14,912 nt of DNA from an uncultured Eubacteriales bacterium (GCA_934489945.1 CAKSSY010000048.1:1-14912), one strand, 5' to 3'. Positions 1-6,880 are shown, numbered from the stretch's first letter. The notes: generated by a model from the sequence alone, not told the origin. Made by a program: numbers and translations.

Positions 1-113
1 AGGGTGGTGTGAACGTTTCCGCGTGTACGCGGAAACGGAGCGGAGGGAAGCCCTTTTCTCGAAAAGGGTTCCCTCCGCTTTCGTTCCCCCGTTCTCTCGT
101 TCCCCCCGTTCTC
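1..113 (-). repeat. Composite palindromic repeat, B-type unit (locus R1, partial)
   Basis: On the minus strand this is nearly the same sequence as the start of the copy at 14614-14912. It contains a long hairpin with a 19/18-nt arm (about 36-81, arms GCGGAGGGAA...TTCCCTCCGC with one bulged base). It also contains a 10-bp stem, CGTTTCCGCG/CGCGGAAACG, with a 4-nt loop (14-37). The unit abuts the stop codon of the ABC-F gene and has the same orientation relative to that gene as the 14614 copy has to the DHHW gene. It is cut by the window edge. No coding function is supported. Confidence 0.85.
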
Positions 114-2048
114 CTACACGCCGATGGTTTCATAAATCTCCAAGAGGCGTTCTTCGGCATCATTTTTCTCCTTCTCCAGCTCTGCGGCACGTACATAGTC
201 GGTCGCGGCGGAACCGAACAGTTCTTTGTCAATTTCCTCCAGCCGTTTTTCCAGGATTTCTTTTTCCTTTGCCATTTTTTCGCGTCTGTTCTGTTCGCGA
301 CGCGCATTACTTGCCTCTTGCTTCCGATTCAGGTATTGTTCCTTGTTGGCACTGACCGATGCGGCGGATTCTTCCGTCTTTTCGGGTTGTTTTCCGTGTG
401 TCCGGCGAAATTCCGCAAATTCGGTATAGGCATTGCCCGGATGGGTTACGTTGTAATCATACGTTCCGCCGCCGCATGCCGGAGAGATCGGCTCAATCAT
501 ACGGGTGGCGAGCTTTTCAATGAGATAGCGGTCATGTGAGACCGTGATGATTGTCCCGTCGAACGCCGCAAGTGCTTCTTCCAGTGCTTCGCGGGAGTCG
601 ATATCAAGATGGTTGGTCGGCTCGTCCAAAAGCAGAACATTGACTTTTGACAGCACGAGTTTTGCCAGTGTCAGACGCACCCGCTCCCCGCCGCTGAGCA
701 TTCCGACGGTTTTTTCGGTGTCCTCATAGAGAAAACGGAACGCCGCCAGCGTCGAACGAATTTCAACCTCCGGCTTGTCCGGATATGCCGACCAAAGCTC
801 TTCCAGCACCGTGTTTTCAAAATTCAGATTTTGGTTTTCCTGATCGTAATAGCCGATGTCGACATTGTACCCTGCCTCCACTCTGCCCGCTGTAGGAGCA
901 ATTTTCCCGAGGATAATCCCCACCAACGTCGATTTTCCGCACCCGTTCGGTCCCACAATAAACACTCTCTCGCCCTTCCGAATCAGAAAATTTACATGGC
1001 GGAACAACTCATGCCCGCCGAACGCCATCCCGAGGTCATAGGCGTGCAGTATCTCGGTTCCGCTCGCAAGTCCTTCCGCAAATCGGAGTCGGATTGCTTT
1101 TGGTGCCTCTTTCGGTTTCTCCAGCTTCTCCATCTTGGCAAGCTGTTTCAGACGGCTCTCCGCCGCTATGATATTGCGTTCGCGATTCCATGCGCGTTGT
1201 TGGGCGATATACGCCTCCTGACGTGCAATCTCCTTCTGTTGGTCACGGTAGTGTTTCTCGGCAAGCTCGCGGTCGATGCGTCGCTGCTCGGCACTTGCCG
1301 TGTAGCCGCCGTTGTAGAGTTTGGCACGGCAGTATTCCAGTGTCAGGGTCTTGTTTGTGACGCGGTCGAGAAAGTAGCGGTCGTGCGAAATGACAATGAC
1401 GCATTTCTTATAGGAAATCAAAAAATCTTCCAGCCATGTCAACGTCTCAATATCGAGATGGTTGGTCGGCTCGTCAAGCAGGAAAATGTCCGGCTCCCGG
1501 CAGAGCAGACGCGCCAAAGCCAAACGGGTACGCTGTCCGCCACTCAGCTCCGAGATGTCAAGATTCATGGTTTCTGCGGTATATCCCATTTTGGAAAGCA
1601 GGGAGGCGCACCGTCCGCGAAATTCAAGTCCTCCTGCGCGAAGGTATCTGGCGTGAAGATCGCTGTAGGCGGCAGCAAGACGTTCCTGCTGTTGCGGGTC
1701 GGCGGTGCGGGTCTGCTCCTCCTCAAGCTCGGCAAGCCGCTTCTCATCGGCAAGCAGGTCGGAGAATGCCGTATACATTTGTTCAAGCGCAGTGCGTCCG
1801 GTCAGTTCCGAAATCTCAAAGGCACCGTCCTGCGTGAGGATGCCGACCTGTTTGTCGCCCGAAATATAAATGTTACCCTCGTCCGGTTCCAGTTCGCCCG
1901 TGATGAGCTTAAAGAGTGTGGATTTTCCGCACCCGTTTACGCCGACGATGCCCATTTTGTCATTTTCTTCAAGAGAAAAGGATACGCGGTCGAGGATTTT
2001 TTTGGTGCCGAAAGAGAAGGACAGATTGTTGATGCTGATGGCGGTCAT
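114..2048 (-). CDS. ABC-F family ATPase (YdiF/Uup-like, two nucleotide-binding domains)
   Basis: 644-aa soluble protein with two ABC domains and no membrane segments, the layout of ABC-F ribosome-associated ATPases. Domain 1 has Walker A GVNGCGKST (36-44), signature LSGGQ (168-172), Walker B FLLDE (189-193) and SHDR (221-224). A charged helical linker (about 240-320) matches the P-site tRNA interaction arm. Domain 2 has Walker A GPNGCGKST (366-374), LSGGE (451-455), VLLLDEPTNHLD (471-482) and SHDR (504-507). The C-terminal extension (about 555-644) is a charged coiled coil, as in the YdiF group. Both catalytic Glu residues follow the Walker B Asp. The start is set at 2048, preceded by AAAGGAG with normal spacing; an in-frame extension to 2150 has no ribosome binding site and would overlap the divergent promoter. 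Family members act on ribosomes; whether this one aids translation or antibiotic protection cannot be read from the sequence. Confidence 0.95.
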   Translation of the reverse strand: MTAISINNLSFSFGTKKILDRVSFSLEENDKMGIVGVNGCGKSTLFKLITGELEPDEGNIYISGDKQVGILTQDGAFEISELTGRTALEQMYTAFSDLLADEKRLAELEEEQTRTADPQQQERLAAAYSDLHARYLRAGGLEFRGRCASLLSKMGYTAETMNLDISELSGGQRTRLALARLLCREPDIFLLDEPTNHLDIETLTWLEDFLISYKKCVIVISHDRYFLDRVTNKTLTLEYCRAKLYNGGYTASAEQRRIDRELAEKHYRDQQKEIARQEAYIAQQRAWNRERNIIAAESRLKQLAKMEKLEKPKEAPKAIRLRFAEGLASGTEILHAYDLGMAFGGHELFRHVNFLIRKGERVFIVGPNGCGKSTLVGIILGKIAPTAGRVEAGYNVDIGYYDQENQNLNFENTVLEELWSAYPDKPEVEIRSTLAAFRFLYEDTEKTVGMLSGGERVRLTLAKLVLSKVNVLLLDEPTNHLDIDSREALEEALAAFDGTIITVSHDRYLIEKLATRMIEPISPACGGGTYDYNVTHPGNAYTEFAEFRRTHGKQPEKTEESAASVSANKEQYLNRKQEASNARREQNRREKMAKEKEILEKRLEEIDKELFGSAATDYVRAAELEKEKNDAEERLLEIYETIGV

Positions 2049-2108
2049 GGATACTCCTTTGAATTCTGAAATCAATTTCGGAAATTTTTCGTCGTTTTGC
2101 TTTTGAAA

Positions 2109-2137
2109 AGTATGAAAATTTTTCCGATTTTTGAAAA
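2109..2137 (-). promoter_or_regulatory. Possible sigma-A promoter of the ABC-F gene
   Basis: On the minus strand a -35-like TTTTCA (2137-2132) and a -10-like CATACT (2114-2109) are separated by 17 nt, each matching consensus at four of six positions. The site lies 60-90 nt upstream of the ABC-F start and only 6 nt from the -35 box of the divergent promoter, so the two could interfere. Weak call. Confidence 0.35.
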
Positions 2138-2143
2138 AAGCTA

Positions 2144-2172
2144 TTGACAAAACGAGATGTTATGATTATAAT
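2144..2172 (+). promoter_or_regulatory. Consensus sigma-A promoter of the zinc-protein/HTH operon
   Basis: TTGACA (2144-2149), a 17-nt spacer and TATAAT (2167-2172) form a perfect consensus vegetative promoter. A transcript would start near 2179, inside the palindrome at 2171-2190. A promoter this strong would normally be held off by a repressor, which fits the operator-like site beside it. Confidence 0.85.
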
Positions 2173-2190
2173 TAGAACAAACGTTCCAAT
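2171..2190 (+). promoter_or_regulatory. LexA (SOS) box-like operator
   Basis: The core GAAC-AAAC-GTTC lies at 2175-2186. Taken as the 14-mer at 2174-2187, it matches the B. subtilis LexA/DinR consensus CGAACRNRYGTTYC at 13 of 14 positions; only the first C is A. The palindrome extends outward to ATT...AAT, with 7 of 8 bases matching in each arm. It starts inside the -10 hexamer and covers the expected transcription start, a normal place for repression. A TetR-type operator is the main alternative, but no TetR gene is adjacent. LexA itself is not in the window. Confidence 0.7.
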
Positions 2191-2216
2191 TTGTGAAAAG
2201 GGGAGGAAAAGGAAAA

Positions 2217-2480
2217 ATGTGTCCGGTGTGTCATCGTTTTATTTGTGCGGAGGGGTGTCCCGGCGACAACGGGGAGAGTACCGAGCGCGGCAAAGTGGCT
2301 TATTACTGTGCGAAATGCGGGTTGCCGATCTGGCGCGGTGAGGAGTTTTACAGCGTGCGGACGAAGCCGTATTGCAACGATTGTCTGAGTGTTGCCGATA
2401 CCGATGAACTGGCATCGTTTTTCGGTTGTCGGCGTGAGGATTTCTATTTTGCTCTCGGTGCGGTTCACCGCAGGGCATAA
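2217..2480 (+). CDS. Small cysteine-rich zinc-binding protein
   Basis: 87 aa. Two cysteine clusters are visible: C2-x2-C5-x4-C10-x3-C14 at the N-terminus, and C31-x2-C34-x18-C53-x2-C56, a pattern that suits a LIM/treble-clef-like zinc ribbon; C71 is extra. The acidic, helical tail (60-80) has no recognised catalytic motif. The ATG at 2217 is chosen because GGGGAGG (2200-2206) lies 10 nt upstream; the in-frame GTG at 2193 overlaps that ribosome binding site. It is the first gene of a two-gene operon behind the consensus promoter and LexA-like box, with only 12 nt before the next gene. Similar short CxxC proteins are common as unnamed proteins in gut Clostridia, from memory. Function unknown; a protein- or DNA-binding adaptor is the most that can be inferred. 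Confidence 0.8.
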   Translation: MCPVCHRFICAEGCPGDNGESTERGKVAYYCAKCGLPIWRGEEFYSVRTKPYCNDCLSVADTDELASFFGCRREDFYFALGAVHRRA

Positions 2481-2492
2481 GGTGGAGGACAA

Positions 2493-2858
2493 ATGGCAAA
2501 GGAAAGTGACATCGGGGCGGCTGCTGAGTATCTCGGCAGCTACCGACTGATAGAAAAATGGTTGCGGTCGAATCGCTATGAACGGGAATATTTCGGTGCA
2601 CCCCCCTCGGGAGATGATGTTTTTTTGCAGGCAAAGTTGTTTGAAATCCGCAGTTTTGTTTCTTCGTTGCCGAACTGTCGGGAAAAGTTGTTTCTGAATT
2701 GCTACTATGTGCGAGGTCACTCGGTGGAAAAATGCGCCGAGTTGATGGATATTTCGGTGCGGAGCGCGTATCGGATTAAAAAGAGTGCACTTTCACTTGC
2801 GGCATCAAGACTGCAGGGGGAACGGTCGGGAACGGAGGAACGGTCAGGAACTTTTTGA
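2493..2858 (+). CDS. Sigma-70 region 4-like helix-turn-helix protein with repeat-derived C-terminus
   Basis: 121 aa. Residues about 56-105 fit a sigma region 4 or ArpU-like HTH: a helix beginning SSLPNCREKLFLNCYYVRG, then SVEKCAELMDISVRSAYRIKKSAL, the typical 'wake-up, turn, recognition helix' pattern. There is no sigma region 2, so it is not a complete ECF factor; phage-type transcription regulators have this form. GGAGG (2484-2488) lies 4 nt before the ATG. It forms an operon with the zinc protein and shares its SOS-type promoter. Residues from about 110 onward are read from repeat sequence, and the stop codon (2856-2858) lies inside the first repeat hairpin, so the original 3' end seems to have been overwritten. 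The target promoter is unknown. Confidence 0.75.
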   Translation: MAKESDIGAAAEYLGSYRLIEKWLRSNRYEREYFGAPPSGDDVFLQAKLFEIRSFVSSLPNCREKLFLNCYYVRGHSVEKCAELMDISVRSAYRIKKSALSLAASRLQGERSGTEERSGTF

Positions 2859-2966
2859 AAAAAGTTCCCGACACCCTCAAAAACTTTTGGAACAAAAGGC
2901 AAAAGACGCGCCGCCGTGACGCAAAACGAACCGGCGAGACCGATATAAAAGTTTTTGCGCCGCTTT
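2838..2966 (+). repeat. Composite repeat, A-type unit A1 (locus R2)
   Basis: Begins GAACGGTCAGG and includes a near-perfect hairpin GGAACTTTTT/AAAAAGTTCC (about 2847-2868). A conserved core follows, with GACGCGCCGCCGTGACGC and GGCGAGACCGATATAAAAG, ending at GCGCCGCTTTT. The next unit starts about 133 bp after this one, so A1 and A2 are tandem copies. This short form lacks the two 3' hairpins present in the 8576 copy. Its first 21 bases are coding (C-terminus of the HTH gene). Confidence 0.9.
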
Positions 2967-2970
2967 TGGG

Positions 2971-3118
2971 GAACGGTCAGGAACTTTTTGAAAAAAGTTC
3001 CCGACACCCTCAAAAACTTTTGGAACAAAGAGAAAATGATGCGTCGCCGTGACGCAAAACAAAATGGCGAGACCGATATAAAAGTTTTTGCGCCGCCTTT
3101 TGGGAAAAGCAGCACGTT
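2971..3118 (+). repeat. Composite repeat, A-type unit A2 (locus R2)
   Basis: Second tandem copy of A1, with the same start (GAACGGTCAGG), hairpin and core. It ends in a degraded form of the GCCGC/GCGGC hairpin (3091-3113). The remaining stretch 3119-3206, before the amidase gene, holds only a poor promoter candidate (TTGAGG at 3139, TACATA at 3163, 18-nt spacer), so the amidase promoter is unresolved. Confidence 0.9.
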
Positions 3119-3206
3119 TTCTTAGCATCAGCGTCCTTTTGAGGCAACTTCCGGCACTCTCTTACATAGAATAAAAACAGAAACGAAAAGGAGTGTGTGT
3201 TTGTGT

Positions 3207-3764
3207 ATGATTATTACCAAGCGTTATAACCGGGAAAACGCCGTCGCTTATGCCCGCAAATGGGCATTGGCACGGAATCCGCTCTTTGTCGACTTCACGG
3301 GACAGGGTGGGGATTGTACCAACTTTGTTTCCCAGTGTCTTTTGGCGGGTTCCTGCACCATGGATTATTCCGACCCGTTCGGCTGGTATTACATTTCGAC
3401 AAACGAGCGCGCCCCCGCATGGTCCGGTGTTGAATTTTTCTACGACTACCTGACAGGGAGCGGCGACTTTCCTTCAAACGATGCCCGTTCGGGACCGTTC
3501 GGACAGGAAGTGCGGATGCGGCAGGCTCGGGAAGGGGACGTCATTCAGCTTGCCCACGGGGGTGACTACTACCATACGCTGATTATCACGGGATTTGAAC
3601 GCAACGACATTCTGGTCTCGGCACATTCGGACGACGCACTCGACCGACGGCTGTCCGGCTATAACTTTGAGACGTTGCGTTTTATCCGCGTTGACGGTGT
3701 TCGGCTCGCGGTGGACGACGACGACTGCTTCCGCGCACTCAATGAAGGAATCGCTCTCCCGTAA
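3207..3764 (+). CDS. Amidase_6-type putative cysteine amidase, no signal peptide
   Basis: 185 aa. Matches the Amidase_6 domain, a papain-like (CHAP/NlpC-like) fold: YNRENAVAYARKWALARNP at the N-terminus, the nucleophile motif GGDCTNFVSQC with C37, WSGVEFFYDYLTG (72-84), GDVIQL (110-115), and the likely catalytic His in DYYHTLII (H123). The conserved ILVSAHSDDA (135-144) and LRFIRVDGVR (157-166) close the domain. The family is predicted to hydrolyse amide bonds, perhaps in peptidoglycan or peptides, but the substrate is not established. There is no signal peptide or anchor, so it appears cytosolic unless exported another way. The start is uncertain: AAAAGGAG (3186-3193) is 13 nt from the ATG at 3207 and 7 nt from an in-frame TTG at 3201. 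It is a single gene ending in a strong hairpin shared with murI. Confidence 0.85.
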   Translation: MIITKRYNRENAVAYARKWALARNPLFVDFTGQGGDCTNFVSQCLLAGSCTMDYSDPFGWYYISTNERAPAWSGVEFFYDYLTGSGDFPSNDARSGPFGQEVRMRQAREGDVIQLAHGGDYYHTLIITGFERNDILVSAHSDDALDRRLSGYNFETLRFIRVDGVRLAVDDDDCFRALNEGIALP

Positions 3765-3792
3765 GAAAAAACGAATCCGAATCATCACATCC

Positions 3793-3842
3793 TGGGGGGT
3801 GTTAAAAAACTCAAAATGAGTTTTTTAACACCCCCCATTTTT
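3793..3842 (+). terminator. 21-bp perfect-stem terminator between amidase and murI
   Basis: Left arm 3793-3813 and right arm 3817-3837 are perfect complements (TGGGGGGTGTTAAAAAACTCA) around a 3-nt loop, followed by a T run (3838-3842) on the plus strand. It ends the amidase transcript. The inner ACTCA/TGAGT part is flanked by A6 and T6, so it can also act in the minus direction for murI, whose stop codon (3825-3827) lies in the right arm. Confidence 0.85.
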
Positions 3843-4607
3843 CAGCAACTTCCACGAAAGTTCGGTCATGGATGGGTCGCCGGACGAATTGAGGATGGTT
3901 ACCGTGCCACGCTCCGGGGTTTGCCGTTTCAGACCGGACTCCTCTAGACGACGACGGGTCTGTTTTGCAGTACCGTCTCCGCCGTCAAGAATGGGAACGC
4001 CGCACGGCAGATGCGCCGCAATCGCCGACCGTATGTGCGGATAGTGCGTACATCCCAGTACCACCGCGTCAATCTTTTCGTTGCGGTACGGGGCAAGCAG
4101 TTTCTCCAGTCGGTCATCCAGTTCGTCGCCGCAAAGGACCCCGCGCTCCACAAGCTCCACAAGCCCGGGACAGGGGAGAGGAATGACTTCTTCACGGTCG
4201 GAAAAACGAGCCGCCAGTATGCGGAATTTTTCCTGTGCCAGCGTCAGCGGTGTCGCCATGACAAGGACTCTTGGGAAATCTCCCACCAGGGAAGCGGGTT
4301 TGACCGCGGGTTCAATGCCGATAATCGGAAAATCGGGGTTTTCGTCGCGCAGAACCCCCGCCGCCGCACTTGTGGCAGTGTTGCACGCAATCACAAATGC
4401 CTTGATGCCCCGTGCTCGCAAAAGCGCGAGGTTTTTTCGCGTGATCGACAACACTTCGGCACGCGTTTTTTCACCGTAGGGCGCATTTGCCGAATCGCCG
4501 TAGTAGAGGTAGTTTTCTTCCGGCATCTGTCTGATGAGTGCTGCAAGAACGCTGATCCCGCCAACGCCCGAATCGACGACGCCGATCGGCAGGTCGTTTC
4601 TGTTCAT
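3825..4607 (-). CDS. murI: Glutamate racemase
   Basis: 260 aa, the usual family length. It interconverts L- and D-glutamate in the cytosol to supply D-Glu for peptidoglycan stem peptides. The two catalytic cysteines are in their expected motifs: ACNTAT (C75) and GCTHYP (C186, with H188). The N-terminal VDSGVGG (11-17, acidic residue D12) and YYGDSANAPYG (35-45) are also intact. The start at 4607 gives the normal N-terminus MNRNDLPIGVVDSGVGG, with a modest AGGAA element about 9 nt upstream; the in-frame ATG at 4640 and the extension to 4658 lack a ribosome binding site and would add residues not usual for the family. The gene is monocistronic, divergent from rny and convergent with the amidase gene. 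Its last codons run into the shared terminator hairpin. Confidence 0.96.
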   Translation of the reverse strand: MNRNDLPIGVVDSGVGGISVLAALIRQMPEENYLYYGDSANAPYGEKTRAEVLSITRKNLALLRARGIKAFVIACNTATSAAAGVLRDENPDFPIIGIEPAVKPASLVGDFPRVLVMATPLTLAQEKFRILAARFSDREEVIPLPCPGLVELVERGVLCGDELDDRLEKLLAPYRNEKIDAVVLGCTHYPHIRSAIAAHLPCGVPILDGGDGTAKQTRRRLEESGLKRQTPERGTVTILNSSGDPSMTELSWKLLKNGGC

Positions 4608-4671
4608 TTTTTCGGTTCCTGCCTTTCGTAAGTTTGCCATGTCCGGCTGAGCCGACACGGCTTACATCGGT

Positions 4672-4700
4672 ATTGTACCACATTTTCGCCGTCAGCGCAA
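4672..4700 (-). promoter_or_regulatory. Probable murI promoter (extended -10)
   Basis: On the minus strand TACAAT (4677-4672) is preceded by TGG, an extended -10. A poor -35 (TTGCGC, 4700-4695) sits 17 nt upstream. Transcription would start near 4665, giving a leader of about 58 nt. Confidence 0.6.
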
Positions 4701-4780
4701 GAATTTTCCGACATTTCGCAAAATCTTGTTACGCAAAAGCTCTTTTTTGTGACAAATCCTAAAATGGCGCCGAACCGCTC

Positions 4781-4809
4781 TTGACAAATCGGACAAAAAA
4801 GTGTAAAAT
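4781..4809 (+). promoter_or_regulatory. Sigma-A promoter of rny
   Basis: TTGACA (4781-4786), a 17-nt spacer and TAAAAT (4804-4809). The leader of about 90 nt ends in AAGGAGGT (4890-4897), 8 nt before the TTG start. Confidence 0.8.
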
Positions 4810-4905
4810 GAATCGTGTGTATCATCAAAAGCACTATAAATGCGTGAAGTGATCAATACATATTTTTCTGTAAAAAAGAATCAAAAATGAAGGAGGTGTA
4901 CAGAA

Positions 4906-6450
4906 TTGGATAAAATTCTGATCGGTGTCGCGGCACTTATTGTCGGACTGTTGATCGGTATGCTGATAGGCAGAGCTCTTCGGAAAAAAATCGCCGAGGG
5001 AAAGATCGGCTCCGCTGAAATTGAAGCAAAACGAATCGTTGAAGAAGCCGGCAAGGAAGCTGAGACACGGAAAAAAGAAGCTCTGTTGGAAGCAAAAGAA
5101 GATATCCTCCGCCAAAGAAATGAAGCGGAGCGTGAGCTTAAGGAACGGCGCAACGAGATTACAAGAACCGAACGCCGTTTGACCCAGAAAGAAGACAACA
5201 TCGACAAAAAAGCCGATACCCTTGACCGCAAAAACGAGACTCTTGACCGGAAGCTCAAGGAAGCGGAAGATCTGAAGGAACAGATTGCGGGTGTTATGGC
5301 GCAACAGGAGAAAAAACTCGAAGAGATTGCCGGTATTTCGTCCGATGACGCAAGAAATGAGCTGATGCAGAAGGTCGAATCCGAAATGACGCATGAGCTG
5401 GCACAGCGCATGGATGAAATGGAGGAGCAGTTCAAGGAAGAAGCCGACGAGAAGGCAAAAAACATTATCTCACTTGCGATTCAGAGATGTGCTGCCGATC
5501 ATGTCTCCGAGACCACTATTTCGGTTGTCCCGATTCCCAACGAGGACATGAAGGGACGTATTATCGGACGAGAAGGACGCAACATCCAAAAGTTGGAAAC
5601 ACTGACGGGAGTGGAGTTGATTATCGACGATACGCCCGAGGCGATCACACTGTCGGGATTCGATCCCGTGCGGCGGGAGATTGCACGTCTGGCACTTGAA
5701 AAACTGATTGCCGACGGCAGAATTCATCCTACGCGAATTGAGGAAATGGTGGAAAAATCCACCAAGGAAGTGGAAGCCGCTATCAAACAGGCGGGTGAAA
5801 GAGCCACGTTTGAGGTCGGAATTCACGGACTTAACCCCGAAATGATCAAGTTGCTCGGGCGGTTGCGTTATCGTACCAGCTACGGTCAGAACGTGCTGAA
5901 ACATTCGATTGAGGTTGCGTTTATTGCCGGAATGCTTGCGGATGAGTTGGGCGAGGACAGTACCGTTGCCCGCCGTGCGGGACTTCTGCACGATATCGGA
6001 AAGGCGTTTCCGCACGATGTGGAGGGTTCACACGTCCAGATCGGCGTAAATGTGGCAAAGAAATACCGCGAGAGTCCGGAGATTATTCATGCAATCGAGG
6101 CACATCACAACGATGTGGAGCCGAGAACCGTCATTGCGATTATTGTACAGGCGGCGGATGCGATTTCGGCGGCACGCCCCGGCGCACGGCGTGAAGATTT
6201 GGAAAATTACATCAAGAGACTGGAAAAATTGGAAGAGATTGCCAAAGAGTTTTCCGGAGTGGAAAAGGCGTATGCCATTCAGGCAGGACGTGAGATCCGC
6301 GTGATGGTCAAGCCCGAGGAGGTCTCGGACGACGGAATGAAGATCATTGCGCATGATATGGCAAAGAAGATCAAGGACGAGGTCAAGTACCCCGGACAGA
6401 TCAAGATTCATATTATTCGCGAAAGTCGCGCCGTTGATTACGCAAAGTAA
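4906..6450 (+). CDS. rny: Ribonuclease Y
   Basis: 514 aa, with the full RNase Y layout: N-terminal membrane helix (about 4-24), long charged coiled coil (about 28-190), KH RNA-binding domain with GRIIGREGRN (217-226), and HD phosphohydrolase domain with H333, H362-D363 and D418 as the metal-site residues. C-terminal motifs such as SAARPGARRE (421-430) are conserved in the family. It is the membrane-bound endoribonuclease that starts mRNA decay in Firmicutes lacking RNase E. The start is a TTG at 4906, fixed by AAGGAGGT at ideal spacing; no ATG or GTG in frame gives the membrane helix. Rare start codons can lower expression, but this is inference. The gene is divergent from murI and followed by a composite repeat 15-20 nt after its stop. 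Confidence 0.97.
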   Translation: MDKILIGVAALIVGLLIGMLIGRALRKKIAEGKIGSAEIEAKRIVEEAGKEAETRKKEALLEAKEDILRQRNEAERELKERRNEITRTERRLTQKEDNIDKKADTLDRKNETLDRKLKEAEDLKEQIAGVMAQQEKKLEEIAGISSDDARNELMQKVESEMTHELAQRMDEMEEQFKEEADEKAKNIISLAIQRCAADHVSETTISVVPIPNEDMKGRIIGREGRNIQKLETLTGVELIIDDTPEAITLSGFDPVRREIARLALEKLIADGRIHPTRIEEMVEKSTKEVEAAIKQAGERATFEVGIHGLNPEMIKLLGRLRYRTSYGQNVLKHSIEVAFIAGMLADELGEDSTVARRAGLLHDIGKAFPHDVEGSHVQIGVNVAKKYRESPEIIHAIEAHHNDVEPRTVIAIIVQAADAISAARPGARREDLENYIKRLEKLEEIAKEFSGVEKAYAIQAGREIRVMVKPEEVSDDGMKIIAHDMAKKIKDEVKYPGQIKIHIIRESRAVDYAK

Positions 6451-6465
6451 TCGGAAGCGAAGAAC

Positions 6466-6674
6466 GTGGGAGACGAAAGCGGAGGGAAGCCCTTTTCGGG
6501 AAAAGATGCGTCGCCGTGACGCAAAACGAAATGGCGAGACCGCAATAAAAGTTTTTGCGCCGCTTTTTGAAAAAAGCGGCACGTTCCCCCGTTCTCCTAT
6601 CGGCGTTTCTTTTTCCTTAGCTTTTTCTTTGCGCCTTTGGCTCCAAAGAAAAAGCGGCTGGAGAGTTTGCGAGA
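6466..6674 (+). repeat. Composite repeat, rearranged B-type unit (locus R3, first copy)
   Basis: Starts with GACGAAAGCGGAGGG close behind the rny stop. The first palindrome is cut short (...CCCTTTTCGGGAAAAG) and joins directly to GTCGCCGTGACGC, so its right arm and the CGTTTCCGCG hairpin are missing. The core then continues with GGCGAGACCGCAATAAAAG, a perfect GCCGCTTTTT/AAAAAGCGGC hairpin (6559-6580), and a 12-bp stem GCTTTTTCTTTG/CAAAGAAAAAGC (6620-6655). It ends GGCTGGAGAGTTTGCGAGAG. Confidence 0.9.
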
Positions 6675-6675
6675 G

Positions 6676-6795
6676 AGAACGGGAGAGACGAAAGCGGAGG
6701 GAACCCTTTTCGGGAAAAGGGCTTCCCTCCGCTCCGTTTCCGCGCTCACGCGGAAACGTTCACACCACCCTCCCAAAAGCTCTTGAACAAAGGAA
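6676..6795 (+). repeat. Composite repeat, 5' half of a B-type unit (locus R3, second copy)
   Basis: Joined in tandem to the previous unit. It has the intact long hairpin (6694-6732) and the 10-bp stem CGTTTCCGCG/CGCGGAAACG with loop CTCA (6735-6758), then TTCACACCACCCTCCC and a core start, CTCTTGAACAAAGG. It breaks off where the terminator of the lipoprotein gene begins. Confidence 0.9.
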
Positions 6796-6836
6796 AAAAA
6801 GTGTCCCGCCGTGTTGCCTTGCGCTACGGCGGGACA
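6793..6836 (-). terminator. Rho-independent terminator of the solute-binding lipoprotein gene
   Basis: An 11-bp perfect stem TGTCCCGCCGT/ACGGCGGGACA (6802-6812 with 6826-6836) is followed on the minus strand by TTTTTTT (6800-6794). It lies about 45 nt past the stop codon at 6881. Its T run is where the repeat sequence stops. Confidence 0.88.
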
Positions 6837-6880
6837 GCCTTCTTTATAACTTGCCCGTTTTGGGGGAATCGGCCCCTTTT

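Noticed and set aside
831..2069. 412-aa open frame on the plus strand across the ABC-F gene
   Set aside because: It is antisense to an unmistakable ABC-F gene, shows no family motif and has no ribosome binding site.
2171..2190. TetR-type operator instead of a LexA box
   Set aside because: The palindrome alone would allow it, but the match to the LexA consensus is close and no TetR-family gene is next to it. It is kept as an alternative only.
2838..3118. CRISPR array
   Set aside because: The tandem units are about 133 bp and near-identical along their whole length, with no short repeats and unique spacers, and no cas genes are present.
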